A DNA stretch of 64,000 bases. Source: an uncultured Maribacter sp. Its GTDB lineage: Bacteria > Bacteroidota > Bacteroidia > Flavobacteriales > Flavobacteriaceae. Made by a program: the position numbers and the translations under genes. This document shows positions 43,409 to 51,811 of the stretch, piece by piece. The stretch is taken from NCBI GenBank assembly GCA_947493885.1, contig CANLTE010000012.1, positions 1-64,000 on the forward strand. The letters run 5' to 3'. Below the pieces are notes generated by a model. That model was not told the DNA's origin. It worked only from the letters and a program-made list of their open reading frames with translations, and made no database searches. Position 1 is the first letter of the stretch; each line of letters begins with the position of its first letter.

Positions 43409-43502
43409 TTTAATTTATTTAAGATTATAAATCAAAACTACCTTGTACATCAATGAATAAAAACCCGATAATTGCTGCCTATTAAAATAATGTTTTATAG
43501 GG

Positions 43503-44360
43503 TTATATAATTTTGGTTGAGGTTTCAGTTTTTGCCGCTTCCCATCCAATAATAGTTGTTTTTTTTGTGTTGCCCCACATGTAACCACCTAACATTCCGG
43601 TAGATTGTATAACTCTATGACAGGGTATTAAAAATGCAATTGGATTTTTCCCAATAGCTGTTCCAACTGCTCTTGAGGCTTTGGGGTTTCCAATTTTTTG
43701 TGCAATATCTCCGTAAGTGGCCAAATTGCCGAAAGGAATTTTTAAAAGTGCTTCCCAAACTTTGAGCTGAAAATCGGTACTTTTTAAATGTAACTTTATA
43801 CAACTTACTTTGTTCCAATTATGCGATTGCATTTGTAATGCATTGAGTTGAATTTCATCAGTTCGTTGGAAAAAAGTTGCAGCGGGAAAACGACTTTTAA
43901 GCTCTCTGAAACTGGATGCTTTTTCATTAGAAAACCCCATGTAACAAATACCTTTTGCAGTTGAAGCAATTAAAATTTCACCAAACAAACTATTTTGATA
44001 GCTATAGTTTATGGTTAAATTTTTTCCTTTGTTTTTGTATTCACCCGGTGTCATTCCTTCAATTTTTACAAATAAATCATGTAATCTTCCGGTACCAGAT
44101 AGTCCTGTTTGGTATGCAGTGTTAAATAGTGTGGTTTTACTATCGTCTAAGATTTTTTTTGCATGTTGTACACTAATGTATTGCAAGAATTTTTTAGGAC
44201 TTACTCCAGCCCAGTTGGTAAACAAACGCTGAAAGTGAAACGGACTTAAATGTACTTTTTCTGCTATTTCTTCAAGATCAGGTTGTTTAGTAAAATTCTG
44301 TTGAATATACCCGATTGCTTTTTCTATGCGGTTATAATTGATTTGTTCTTGCGGATTCAT
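43503..44360 (-). CDS. AraC-type regulator fused to O6-alkylguanine-DNA alkyltransferase
   Basis: A 285-residue fusion: AraC-family DNA-binding HTH (about 10-105; NFTKQPDLEEIAEKVHLSPFHFQRLF) followed by the alkyltransferase domain (about 120-275) with PCHRVIQ, whose Cys247 accepts the alkyl group. E. coli Ada also has an N-terminal phosphotriester domain; that part is absent, so this is the Ada-like short form. It repairs O6-methylguanine and may regulate repair genes on methylation. It lies 142 bases upstream of the SDR gene. Confidence 0.88.
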   Translation of the reverse strand: MNPQEQINYNRIEKAIGYIQQNFTKQPDLEEIAEKVHLSPFHFQRLFTNWAGVSPKKFLQYISVQHAKKILDDSKTTLFNTAYQTGLSGTGRLHDLFVKIEGMTPGEYKNKGKNLTINYSYQNSLFGEILIASTAKGICYMGFSNEKASSFRELKSRFPAATFFQRTDEIQLNALQMQSHNWNKVSCIKLHLKSTDFQLKVWEALLKIPFGNLATYGDIAQKIGNPKASRAVGTAIGKNPIAFLIPCHRVIQSTGMLGGYMWGNTKKTTIIGWEAAKTETSTKII

Positions 44361-44429
44361 TTAAATCAAAATTAGGGAATAAAAGTAAAATCGATTTTTT
44401 TAAAATAAAACCCAGTACTTGCGCTTTTG

Positions 44430-45092
44430 TTATTGTTTATGCTGCTCGTAATATGTTAAAACGTGTTGCGGTATTTTTACATTTTCCGATAATAATTCAT
44501 CGCTTATAGGATATTCAGCAACTTGCTTTATAGGAACAACCCCTGCCCATATTGGTAGCGGTAAATCACTTTTTTCGTCATTTACACCAACATCTCTAAT
44601 TTTTGCAGAAGCAGTTTTAATATTCATTTCCACAACTAATGTAGCATTAAATTCCTTTTCAGTCATTGGTCGTAAAGAACCCCATCGGTCAGGAATCATC
44701 TGGTCTACTACGCATTTTAGTACATTTTCTTTTTTTACGGCTTCACTTACTTCACTAAGGTTTCCAAATAGGGTAGCACTACGATAATTTACGGAATGAT
44801 GAAATCCAGAACGAGCCAAAACCAAACCATCTAAATGCATTACAGTAATACTAGCCTCCTTATGCTCAAGTAAAGACAATAGCATTCTGTTTTTTCTAGA
44901 CCCGTGCAAATAAATTTTATCGCCTATTCTGCCATATGCCATAGGTATAGTAATTGCTTTGTTGTTATAAACATAACTTACGTGCCCAATGAACCCTGCA
45001 TCCAAGATATCATTTATTTTATCTACATCATACGTTGCTCTATTAGCTCCTCGCTTTACTTTGTTTAATTCAGTTACGTTATAATTTTTCAT
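44430..45092 (-). CDS. Pyridoxamine 5'-phosphate oxidase-like protein, divergent from a MocR regulator
   Basis: A 220-residue split-barrel flavin-binding-type protein (DAGFIGHVSYVYNNKAITIPMAYGRIGDKIYLHGSRKNRM shape; SVNYRSATLFGNLSEV). The C-terminus has MNIKTASAKIRDVGVNDE as in a family often next to GntR/MocR genes. It is likely an uncharacterised flavin reductase, perhaps tied to vitamin B6 status through its divergent MocR neighbour. Ends 70 bases past the Ada-like gene's start region. Confidence 0.7.
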   Translation of the reverse strand: MKNYNVTELNKVKRGANRATYDVDKINDILDAGFIGHVSYVYNNKAITIPMAYGRIGDKIYLHGSRKNRMLLSLLEHKEASITVMHLDGLVLARSGFHHSVNYRSATLFGNLSEVSEAVKKENVLKCVVDQMIPDRWGSLRPMTEKEFNATLVVEMNIKTASAKIRDVGVNDEKSDLPLPIWAGVVPIKQVAEYPISDELLSENVKIPQHVLTYYEQHKQ

Positions 45093-45110
45093 AATTAAAG
45101 GAATTTAAGT

Positions 45111-45147
45111 CAAAATTAATAGTTTTGTGGATGGTCGTTTTCATCCA
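45111..45147. promoter_or_regulatory. Divergent promoter/operator region between PNPOx-like and MocR genes
   Basis: TAATTTTG on the minus strand (45118-45111) and TAGTTTTG on the plus strand (45120-45127) are back-to-back -7 boxes with no evident -33 TTG. TGGATG (45128-45133) and CATCCA (45142-45147) form an inverted repeat just after the plus-strand box. Absence of -33 elements with an adjacent palindrome suggests activation and autoregulation by the MocR protein. Confidence 0.5.
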
Positions 45148-45173
45148 GAAAGTAATTTAACAGTAGTCCAGTT

Positions 45174-46679
45174 ATGATTCCGTACAGAACTATAATTCAG
45201 ATTGATAAAGAGAGTAAACAACCTGTTTACATTCAATTAACCAATCAATTTATTAATTTAATAAAAACAGGGCGTTTAATACCTTCCACAAAACTTCCTG
45301 GAAGTAGAACATTGGCAGAGTTGATTGGACTGCATCGCAAAACGGTAGTTGCTTGCTACGAAGAGCTAATGTTACAAGGTTGGGTGGAGAGCCTTCCGCA
45401 AAAAGGAACTTTTGTACATAAAGATATACCAGTATTACGGCAACAGAAATTGAAAGAAATTAGTGGTGTAACAAAGAAGCAAACTGCGGGGTTTTCTTTT
45501 AAAATTAACCCCAGTTTAAATAGAGGATTTCTAGAAGAGGTTTTAGATGATTATGTTTATGTAAATGATGGTGTTTCTGATGGAAGACTTGCACCCATAC
45601 ATGATCTTGCAATTACATATAGAAACGTAGTTGCAAAAAAAACAACAATTAATCATATTGGATATAACACAACTTATGGAAATAGCTTCTTAAGAGAAAC
45701 TTTAGCAACTTATCTTAACCAAACTAGAGGGTTAATGATTACTTCCGAAAATATAATAATTACTCGTGGTAGTCAAATGGGAATATTTTTGGCGGCTCAA
45801 TTATTAATTTCAGAAAATGAATATGTTGTTATTGGCGAAACTAATTATAGTTCTGCAGATACTACTTTTGAGATGGCAAAGGCTAAACTTTTAAGGGTTA
45901 AAGTAGACGAAAACGGATTGGTTATACAGGACATTGAAAAGTTGTGTGAAAAAAATATAATTAAGGCTGTTTATGTTACATCTCACCACCATCATCCTAC
46001 AACGGTTACACTATCTGCGGAGCGTAGATTAGCGCTTTTAAACTTAGCCGAAAAGTACAAGTTTGCTATTATCGAGGACGATTATGATTATGATTTTCAT
46101 TACAATCATGCGCCTATTTTGCCCCTGGCAAGTCATGATAAAAATGGAAATGTTATTTATGTAGGATCCATTTGTAAAACGGTAGCACCTGTTTACCGAG
46201 TTGGTTATTTAATTGCTTCGAAAGGGTTTGTTGATGAATGTGCAAAGTATCGGAGATTTGTGGATCGACAAGGAGATGCTTTATTAGAAATAGTTTTTGC
46301 CAGATTTATAAACGATGGAAGCTTAGACCGTCATGTAAAAAAAACAATAAAAATTTACAAAGCCAGACGCGATTTATTCTGCCGTCTTTTAAAGAAAGAA
46401 TTGAATGGCTATGTTTCTTTTGATATTCCAAAAGGAGGAATGGCCATATGGGTAAAGCTCCATGATAAATACTCTTGGCAATGGGTTGCCGAAGTCGGGT
46501 TGCGTAATAAGTTTGTTATATCAGAATGGCAACGCTACGATTTGGCTAACAAAAAACACAATGCTATTCGAATGGGTTTTGCCACATATAATGAAGCCGA
46601 GATTTATGAGTTTATAAAACGATTTAAAATGACTATGGAAATTGTTTCAGAAGAAAACTTTACTCAAATTAATAAATAA
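45174..46679 (+). CDS. MocR/PdxR-type GntR regulator with aminotransferase domain
   Basis: A 501-residue fusion. N-terminal GntR winged helix (about 13-80; SRTLAELIGLHRKTVVACYEELMLQGWVES), linker, then a fold-type I aminotransferase-like domain (about 130-490). The PLP Lys is in GSICKTVAPVYRVGYL. MocR proteins sense PLP or an amino acid and regulate neighbouring genes, often divergent ones. The divergent target here is a PNPOx-like gene, in line with PdxR-type B6 control, but specificity is not proven. Confidence 0.88.
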   Translation: MIPYRTIIQIDKESKQPVYIQLTNQFINLIKTGRLIPSTKLPGSRTLAELIGLHRKTVVACYEELMLQGWVESLPQKGTFVHKDIPVLRQQKLKEISGVTKKQTAGFSFKINPSLNRGFLEEVLDDYVYVNDGVSDGRLAPIHDLAITYRNVVAKKTTINHIGYNTTYGNSFLRETLATYLNQTRGLMITSENIIITRGSQMGIFLAAQLLISENEYVVIGETNYSSADTTFEMAKAKLLRVKVDENGLVIQDIEKLCEKNIIKAVYVTSHHHHPTTVTLSAERRLALLNLAEKYKFAIIEDDYDYDFHYNHAPILPLASHDKNGNVIYVGSICKTVAPVYRVGYLIASKGFVDECAKYRRFVDRQGDALLEIVFARFINDGSLDRHVKKTIKIYKARRDLFCRLLKKELNGYVSFDIPKGGMAIWVKLHDKYSWQWVAEVGLRNKFVISEWQRYDLANKKHNAIRMGFATYNEAEIYEFIKRFKMTMEIVSEENFTQINK

Positions 46680-46694
46680 CGTTATTTTTAGTTT

Positions 46695-47264
46695 GTGAGT
46701 AATTACCAGATTTTTAAGAATATTCAAAAGCACATTTCGTTAACCGAACTGGATAAAGAACATTTTCTGACTTTACTGAAAGTAAAAAATGTTTTAAAAA
46801 AAGAGTTTGTTTTGAAACAGGGGCAAACTTGCAAAAAAATATATTTTGTAGAGTATGGTAGTTTAAGAGCTTTTAATATTGATGATGAAGGGAAAGAGTC
46901 TACCATAATGTTTGCGGTTAAGGATTGGTGGATTACTGATATGAATTGCTTTGTAAACAAAAAACCAGCCTTGTTATCCATTGAAGCACTTGAGAATAGT
47001 AAGATAATTGAATTAGATTTTCATTTACTTGAAGAGCTTTATCAAAAATTGCCAAAGTTTGAACGTTTTTTTAGAATACTTTTTCAAAACGCCTATATTA
47101 GGGAACAGCAGCGAGCACTTTACAATATATCATATAAAACGGAAGAAAGATATTGGCAGTTTGTTGAGAAATACCCTGAAATATCTGAGAAGGTAACTCA
47201 AAAACAAATTGCATCTTATCTTGGCGTAACTCCCGAATTTTTAAGCGCATTAAAAAATAAATAA
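46695..47264 (+). CDS. Crp/Fnr family transcriptional regulator
   Basis: A 189-residue protein: cyclic-nucleotide-binding-like domain (about 20-115; GQTCKKIYFVEYGSLRAFN), a dimer helix, and a short C-terminal wHTH (VTQKQIASYLGVTPEFLSALKNK). The pocket lacks an obvious cAMP arginine motif, so the ligand is unknown. Starts with GTG 15 bases after the MocR gene, likely cotranscribed. Confidence 0.8.
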   Translation: MSNYQIFKNIQKHISLTELDKEHFLTLLKVKNVLKKEFVLKQGQTCKKIYFVEYGSLRAFNIDDEGKESTIMFAVKDWWITDMNCFVNKKPALLSIEALENSKIIELDFHLLEELYQKLPKFERFFRILFQNAYIREQQRALYNISYKTEERYWQFVEKYPEISEKVTQKQIASYLGVTPEFLSALKNK

Positions 47265-47327
47265 GACAGTCTTAAACTATCTTAATTTTTAAGATATAGC
47301 AATTTACGTTCTTTATAAAAAAAGAAC

Positions 47328-47690
47328 ATGATGTTAATCTTAATTGCAGGGCCGTATAGAAGTGGAACGAATAATGATCCCAAACGTATTAAAATAAATA
47401 TGGACAGGTTGGAATCTGTTGCACTTCCTATATTTCGTAAAGGGCATATTCCAATGATTGGTGAATGGGTTGCCAACCCACTGATAGAGCTTGCAGGTTC
47501 CAAAGAAGTTGGGGATGATATTTTTAACGAAATCCAATACCCTACTGCCCATAGGTTATTAACTAAATGCGATGCGGTTTTAAGAATCGAAGGTGCTTCT
47601 AAAGGGGCTGACCAAGATGTAGAAATTGCTGAGAAATTGGGACTAAAAGTATATTATGATTTAAAGGAAATTCCCGATGCGAAAGAGTAA
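47328..47690 (+). CDS. DUF4406 domain protein (nucleoside 2-deoxyribosyltransferase-like fold)
   Basis: A 120-residue protein: [20 protein letters not shown] at the N-terminus, [16 protein letters not shown], and [25 protein letters not shown] at the end. This is the DUF4406/nucleoside-hydrolase-related fold (nucleotide-binding Rossmann-like). Activity unknown. It overlaps the NUDIX gene by 14 bases, making a nucleotide-metabolism pair. A palindrome GTTCTTT..AAAGAAC lies just before its ATG (47308-47327). Confidence 0.7.
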   Translation: MMLILIAGPYRSGTNNDPKRIKINMDRLESVALPIFRKGHIPMIGEWVANPLIELAGSKEVGDDIFNEIQYPTAHRLLTKCDAVLRIEGASKGADQDVEIAEKLGLKVYYDLKEIPDAKE

Positions 47691-48270
47691 AGTTCGCAAT
47701 CTAAAAACAGAAGTACTTTCTGATAACTGGTACACACTTAGAAAAGTTACTTTTGAGTATCTCAAAAAAGATGGAACATGGGAACTTCAAAGTAGAGAAG
47801 CTTATGATAGGGGAAATGGAGCAACAATTCTTTTGTACAACAAAATATATAGAACCGTTATACTAACAAGACAGTTTCGAATACCAACCTACGTAAACGG
47901 GAACGATTCTGGAATGTTAATAGAATCTTGCGCAGGTTTATTGGACGAAAACAATGCTGAAGATTGTATTAAACGAGAAACTGAAGAAGAAACTGGTTAT
48001 AAAATTTCTGCTGTTGAAAAAATATTTGAGGTGTATATGTCCCCGGGTTCGGTTACCGAGATTGTTCATTTTTTTATTGCAGAATATTCCAAGTCAATGA
48101 AAGTTGGAGAAGGAGGTGGTGCTCATGATGAACAAGAGGAAATTGAAGTTATGGAGTTAAAAATAGATAAAGCTATTCAAATGATAGCAAGTGGAGAGAT
48201 TAAGGATGGAAAAACAATAATGCTGCTTCAATACATCCAGCTTAAAGGTATTCTTTTAGTGAATAATTAA
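47677..48270 (+). CDS. NUDIX hydrolase, NudK/GDP-mannose pyrophosphatase-like
   Basis: A 197-residue NUDIX protein. The box region reads [22 protein letters not shown]; compared with E. coli NudK, the first Glu of the Nudix signature is Asn here while the ETEEE metal-binding cluster is kept. [20 protein letters not shown] and [16 protein letters not shown] fit the NudK branch. It likely hydrolyses a nucleoside diphosphate sugar such as GDP-mannose. Coupled to the DUF4406 gene by a 14-base overlap. Confidence 0.85.
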   Translation: MRKSKVRNLKTEVLSDNWYTLRKVTFEYLKKDGTWELQSREAYDRGNGATILLYNKIYRTVILTRQFRIPTYVNGNDSGMLIESCAGLLDENNAEDCIKRETEEETGYKISAVEKIFEVYMSPGSVTEIVHFFIAEYSKSMKVGEGGGAHDEQEEIEVMELKIDKAIQMIASGEIKDGKTIMLLQYIQLKGILLVNN

Positions 48271-48304
48271 AATCCCGTTTCTACTCCACTAGTAAAATAA
48301 TTTA

Positions 48305-48541
48305 TTAGCTGTTTGGGGCTGCATTAAATTGCATTTTTTTATCATTAAACCATTTTTGCATTGCGTCTGGAGATTGCATTAATTTTTGCATGTCTTGCAT
48401 AGCTTTTATATGGTTTTCGTCTTTTTGTTGAAACATTTCCATTCCATGTTTTTTGCTCATTTCCGCAATTTCTTCAAAGGTGTTTGCTTTAAATTCTTTA
48501 CTACAGGCTCCGCCTAATTGCTCGCATGTCATTGTTTTCAT
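48305..48541 (-). CDS. DUF1059-type small protein
   Basis: A 78-residue protein with MTCEQLGGACSKEFKANTFEE, a paired-Cys N-terminus typical of DUF1059, and KHGMEMFQ; the Met-rich tail (KAMQDMQKLMQSPDAMQKW) is helical. Family function unknown; the two Cys could bind metal. It follows the SRPBCC gene by 17 bases in the ArsR-controlled unit. Confidence 0.7.
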   Translation of the reverse strand: MKTMTCEQLGGACSKEFKANTFEEIAEMSKKHGMEMFQQKDENHIKAMQDMQKLMQSPDAMQKWFNDKKMQFNAAPNS

Positions 48542-48558
48542 ATGTAATATATTTAAGG

Positions 48559-49017
48559 TTATATTTCTAGTAATAATTTTTCTAATCGTTCAAATACGGA
48601 CCCCCAGCCATTTAAAATACCCATTTTTTCTTGTTGAATTTTGTATGCTTCAGTTGGGTGAACTATGTTGAATATAAAATCTGTTTTATTACCATTTTGG
48701 GTAAATAAAGCTTGAATTTCAACATCCTCGGTCATGGGTCTAAAATCTGCAGTAGAGATTATTTTTTCAAATTTTACAATTTCAATGTATTCTCCTTCAG
48801 CTACAAATTCGTTTCCATCTGGCATAGGCATAATATACTTCCATTTGCCTCCAACTTTAAAATTGTGTTCAACAACTTTGGTTTCAATTCCTTTTGGACA
48901 CCACCATTGCGCAATATGCTCTGGTTGAGTCCACGCTTCCCAAACCAATTGTATTGGAGCATTGAAAGTTTTTTTAATGGTAACAGTAGTGTTTTCTTTT
49001 TTATTTAGTTTACTCAT
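48559..49017 (-). CDS. SRPBCC/AHSA1 domain protein
   Basis: A 152-residue START-like protein: KKTFNAPIQLVWEAWTQPEHIAQWWCPKG at the N-terminus and a long C-terminal helix (GILNGWGSVFERLEKLLLEI). AHSA1-type members bind hydrophobic ligands or act near Hsp90-like partners; the role here is unknown. It overlaps the ArsR regulator gene by 8 bases and is very likely controlled by it. Confidence 0.82.
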   Translation of the reverse strand: MSKLNKKENTTVTIKKTFNAPIQLVWEAWTQPEHIAQWWCPKGIETKVVEHNFKVGGKWKYIMPMPDGNEFVAEGEYIEIVKFEKIISTADFRPMTEDVEIQALFTQNGNKTDFIFNIVHPTEAYKIQQEKMGILNGWGSVFERLEKLLLEI

Positions 49018-49339
49018 TATTATTTGCTTTAGCTTGTAGTTCTGTTAAATAAGCGTCAAAGGAGTCCAGTTTATCTTCCCAAAGCGATTTGTACCGCTCT
49101 ATCCATAAAAAAGCCGGAACCAAGCTTTTGGGTTGAATTTTACAAAGCCTTTCCCGACCATGCTTTTCGTATACAATTAACTCACACTCATTTAATATTT
49201 TTAAATGTTTTGATATAGCGGGGCGACTAATATTAAATTTTTCGGCAATTGTATTTACTGTTAACGTTTCTTCTGCTAAAAGAGCTATAATATCTCTCCT
49301 AACGGGGTCAGCAATGGCCTGAAAAACATCTCTTCTCAT
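49010..49339 (-). CDS. ArsR-family repressor
   Basis: A 109-residue winged-helix protein: DVFQAIADPVRRDIIALLAEE, then IAEKFNISRPAISKHLKILNECELI as recognition helix, and a wing with KHGRERLCKI. No CxCxC metal motif of classic ArsR, so the signal is probably not a metal; this subgroup is usually paired with SRPBCC genes as here. It is autoregulated, judging by the two inverted repeats over its promoter. Confidence 0.88.
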   Translation of the reverse strand: MRRDVFQAIADPVRRDIIALLAEETLTVNTIAEKFNISRPAISKHLKILNECELIVYEKHGRERLCKIQPKSLVPAFLWIERYKSLWEDKLDSFDAYLTELQAKANNNE

Positions 49340-49348
49340 TGTTTATAA

Positions 49349-49394
49349 GTAACTGATTGGTTACAAATGTAAATGTAATCATTTGGTTACACAA
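49349..49394 (-). promoter_or_regulatory. ArsR promoter with two operators
   Basis: Minus-strand promoter: TTG (49394-49392), 20-base spacer, TACATTTG (49371-49364). Two 16-base inverted repeats, GTAACTGATTGGTTAC (49349-49364) and GTAATCATTTGGTTAC (49375-49390), overlap the -7 box and the spacer, with centres 26 bases apart. On the minus strand both read GTAACCAA..TTAC, a common ArsR/SRPBCC operator form. Blocking the promoter fits autorepression. Confidence 0.75.
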
Positions 49395-49447
49395 ATGTTT
49401 TAAAACATTTTTTTAAAAAAGAGTTGGCAGTAATTTGGAATTAGTGG

Positions 49448-49861
49448 TTACTTGAAAACCCCTTGGTTATCATTAAAACTTTTGAATTCAATAGGATTAT
49501 TACTATAGTCCAATACAAACATGGTTTGTTGTTCTCCCTTTTTATTTTGGTATCTTTTTTGAGGTTTTACAACAAAAGCAATGTCATGTTTTTTTAGTTT
49601 GTTTTCTAAATCATTAAAAGTTTCTTTATCCAGAATACAACCAAAATGTGGTATAGGTACACTTAAGTTTTCTACTTTTCCGCAATAATCTAGTTTGGGT
49701 ATATTGTTAGAAACATGTGCAGAAAGTTGATGTCCGAAAAAATTAAAATCCACCCAACTTTCAGATTGCCTTCCTAGTTTGCAACCTAATATAGTATTGT
49801 AAAATGCTATTGTACTTTCTATATCTTTTACCTTAAAGGCAAAGTGAAATTTAGTTTCCAT
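49448..49861 (-). CDS. VOC family (glyoxalase-like) protein
   Basis: A 137-residue two-module VOC protein: HFAFKVKDIESTIAFYNTILGCKLGRQSESWVDF and PIPHFGCILDKETFNDLENKL with typical metal-ligand-type His and Glu positions. Could be glyoxalase, dioxygenase or resistance-type; the substrate is undetermined. Overlap-free, 3 bases after the 2-hydroxyacid dehydrogenase gene. Confidence 0.75.
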   Translation of the reverse strand: METKFHFAFKVKDIESTIAFYNTILGCKLGRQSESWVDFNFFGHQLSAHVSNNIPKLDYCGKVENLSVPIPHFGCILDKETFNDLENKLKKHDIAFVVKPQKRYQNKKGEQQTMFVLDYSNNPIEFKSFNDNQGVFK

Positions 49862-49864
49862 AAT

Positions 49865-50791
49865 TTAATAACCTTTTTCAAGTGAAACAGTGTGTAATAG
49901 TTTTTTGTTGTTTATAAAACGATTGTAATTATCTACAATTTGCTCTGAAGCACTTTCAACATTAGTTAAGCTTGCAACATGAGGCGTTATCAGAATTTTT
50001 GGATGACACCAGAATGCATGTGTTTTTGGTAGCGGTTCAACTGCGAACACATCTAACAGAGCACCCGAAAGTTTTGAGGAATTAAGAGATTCTATTAAAT
50101 CGGTTTCAACAACATGTTCTCCTCTGCCCACATTAATTAAAAACGAATTTTTTGGTAGTTTTTGAAAGGTGGATTTGTTTAAAATTCCTTTTGTTTTATC
50201 TGTGAGAGGCAAAAGATTAATTAAAAAATCAGAATCATTTAAAAAGGAATCCAATTGACTATTGCCATAAAATGAGGACACGTTTAAAATTTGTTTTTCA
50301 GAATTACTCCAACCTTTTACACGAAAACCTATTGATGCAAACTTGCGAGCAACATACCCTCCAATATTTCCCAAACCTAGAATTGAAACTGTAGTATTAT
50401 TGATAGTTTTGTAATTATGTTGTTTCCATATTTCATGCTTTTGCTGGTCTAAATATGTCTTGGTGTTTTTAAGTTGAGTCATTACTACAGAGAGTAAAAA
50501 TTCCCACATATCTTGTGATAGTTGCGGATCTATTATACGGCTAATGGTGATATTTTTAACGGATTGGGAGTTCGTGATATGATCTATTGAAGCCCCAACT
50601 GATTGAATGACCTTTGCATTTGGAAACTGTTGCAGCACATTTTTATTAGGTTTCCAACAGATAACAAAATCTACCGAAGCAAAGTTGTTTACATTGGGGT
50701 AAACCTCAATTACGGCATTGGGCAATTTGCTTTTTAAAGCCTTGTACCAAGGTGTAACATCTTTGTTTTCAAATATTAGTAGTATGCTCAT
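49865..50791 (-). CDS. D-2-hydroxyacid dehydrogenase (glyoxylate/hydroxypyruvate reductase A-like)
   Basis: A 308-residue NAD(P) dehydrogenase: GLGNIGGYVARKFASIGF binds the cofactor, NVGRGEHVVETDLIESL has the catalytic Arg region, and ITPHVASLTN the catalytic His. The substrate-binding N-terminal part (TPWYKALKSKLPNAVIEVY) suits GhrA. Reduces glyoxylate or hydroxypyruvate. A TACCTTTG box on the minus strand is at 50817-50810. Divergent from an Lrp-type regulator, which may control it. Confidence 0.85.
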   Translation of the reverse strand: MSILLIFENKDVTPWYKALKSKLPNAVIEVYPNVNNFASVDFVICWKPNKNVLQQFPNAKVIQSVGASIDHITNSQSVKNITISRIIDPQLSQDMWEFLLSVVMTQLKNTKTYLDQQKHEIWKQHNYKTINNTTVSILGLGNIGGYVARKFASIGFRVKGWSNSEKQILNVSSFYGNSQLDSFLNDSDFLINLLPLTDKTKGILNKSTFQKLPKNSFLINVGRGEHVVETDLIESLNSSKLSGALLDVFAVEPLPKTHAFWCHPKILITPHVASLTNVESASEQIVDNYNRFINNKKLLHTVSLEKGY

Positions 50792-50841
50792 GGTGTTTAA
50801 AGTTTAATACAAAGGTAAATTGTAATTTATTATTTGTAAAG

Positions 50842-50870
50842 TTGATTAAGTGGAGTTTTAGGTATATTTG
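50842..50870 (+). promoter_or_regulatory. Promoter of the Lrp/AsnC gene
   Basis: TTG (50842-50844), an 18-base spacer and TATATTTG (50863-50870) match the Bacteroidota consensus and precede the ATG at 50913. Confidence 0.65.
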
Positions 50871-50912
50871 CCGTTGAAAAAATAGGAAATAGATGAAATT
50901 AATATTGATTTT

Positions 50913-51323
50913 ATGGTAGATGATATTGATGAGCAATTATTGGACATCTTAAAGGATAATTCGCGTTTGTCTTTTGCTGATTTGGGAAGAAAAATAAATT
51001 TATCTCCTTCTACAGTGAGGGAAAGAGTGCAAAAACTAGAAGATATTGGTATAATTAAAAAGTACAGTATTCAATTGGATAATAAAAAACTAGGGTTTGA
51101 TCTTGAAGCCTTTATTCTATTAAAAATTTTCCCTGGTCAGCTTATTCATGTACTTAAGAAAATTAAAAAGTTTAAAGAAATTAAAGAGGTACATAGAATT
51201 ACCGGTAGTCAGAATATACATTTAAAAGTTGTTTTGAAAGACCAGCTGGAGTTACAAAAACTATTAGACCAACTAATGGTTTTTGGAGATACCAATACCT
51301 TTTTGATTCTGTCGGAGGTTTAA
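50913..51323 (+). CDS. Lrp/AsnC family regulator
   Basis: A 136-residue protein: N-terminal HTH (LLDILKDNSRLSFADLGRKINLSPSTVRERVQKLEDIGI) and a C-terminal RAM domain (about 65-136) with VHRITGSQNIHLKVVLKD. Lrp proteins form octamers and respond to amino acids or related small molecules. Likely regulates the divergent hydroxyacid dehydrogenase gene; ligand unknown. Confidence 0.85.
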   Translation: MVDDIDEQLLDILKDNSRLSFADLGRKINLSPSTVRERVQKLEDIGIIKKYSIQLDNKKLGFDLEAFILLKIFPGQLIHVLKKIKKFKEIKEVHRITGSQNIHLKVVLKDQLELQKLLDQLMVFGDTNTFLILSEV

Positions 51324-51343
51324 AACCTAATTATTGATAAATA

Positions 51344-51811
51344 CTATACAAACGTATTTGGGTGATGCCCTATATCAAAATTGCAAGAGTTGGCAATAAA
51401 ACACATTTTATTAGCTTCTTCATGTAACTCGTTTGCCAGTTTAATTTTGTCGGCCGAATCAATTTTTACAAATGGATGTAGTATTACCTTAGTAAACCTT
51501 CCGCTTCCGTTTTTGGTTTCTTCCATTACACCTGTGGCATTGTCTACATATTCAGAAACTACAATATTTTTTGTAGAACATAAGTGTAAAAACCAAAGCA
51601 TATGACATGTAGAAATGGAGGCAAGGAATAATTCTTCAGGGTTGTATCTTGTTTTATTTCCTAGAAAACTGGGGTCAGAAGAGGCAAGAATTTCTTGGTA
51701 TTTTCCTTCTACAGATATCGTATGTTGCCTTTCGTAAGATGTATAGTTTAAGGTGCCTTTTCCCAAATTTCCTGTCCATTCTACTTTAGTTTTGTAATTG
51801 TGTTTTTTCAT
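51344..51811 (-). CDS. OsmC/Ohr family peroxiredoxin-like protein
   Basis: About 155 residues: KHTISVEGKYQEIL replaced here by RQHTISVEGKYQEI, LFLASISTCHMLWFLHL with the first catalytic Cys, and EEANKMCFIANSC with the second. OsmC proteins reduce organic hydroperoxides. I choose the ATG at 51811 (MKKHNYKTKVEW); a start at 51847 would lie far inside the MarR gene and give a basic extra N-terminus. Coding overlaps the MarR gene's end by 26 bases, so both are translated from one transcript. Confidence 0.85.
   Translation of the reverse strand: MKKHNYKTKVEWTGNLGKGTLNYTSYERQHTISVEGKYQEILASSDPSFLGNKTRYNPEELFLASISTCHMLWFLHLCSTKNIVVSEYVDNATGVMEETKNGSGRFTKVILHPFVKIDSADKIKLANELHEEANKMCFIANSCNFDIGHHPNTFV

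Noticed and set aside
47278-47296. Terminator of the Crp/Fnr gene (TATCTTAA..TTAAGATA)
   Set aside because: Stem is all A/T with no U-run after it; too weak to call a terminator.
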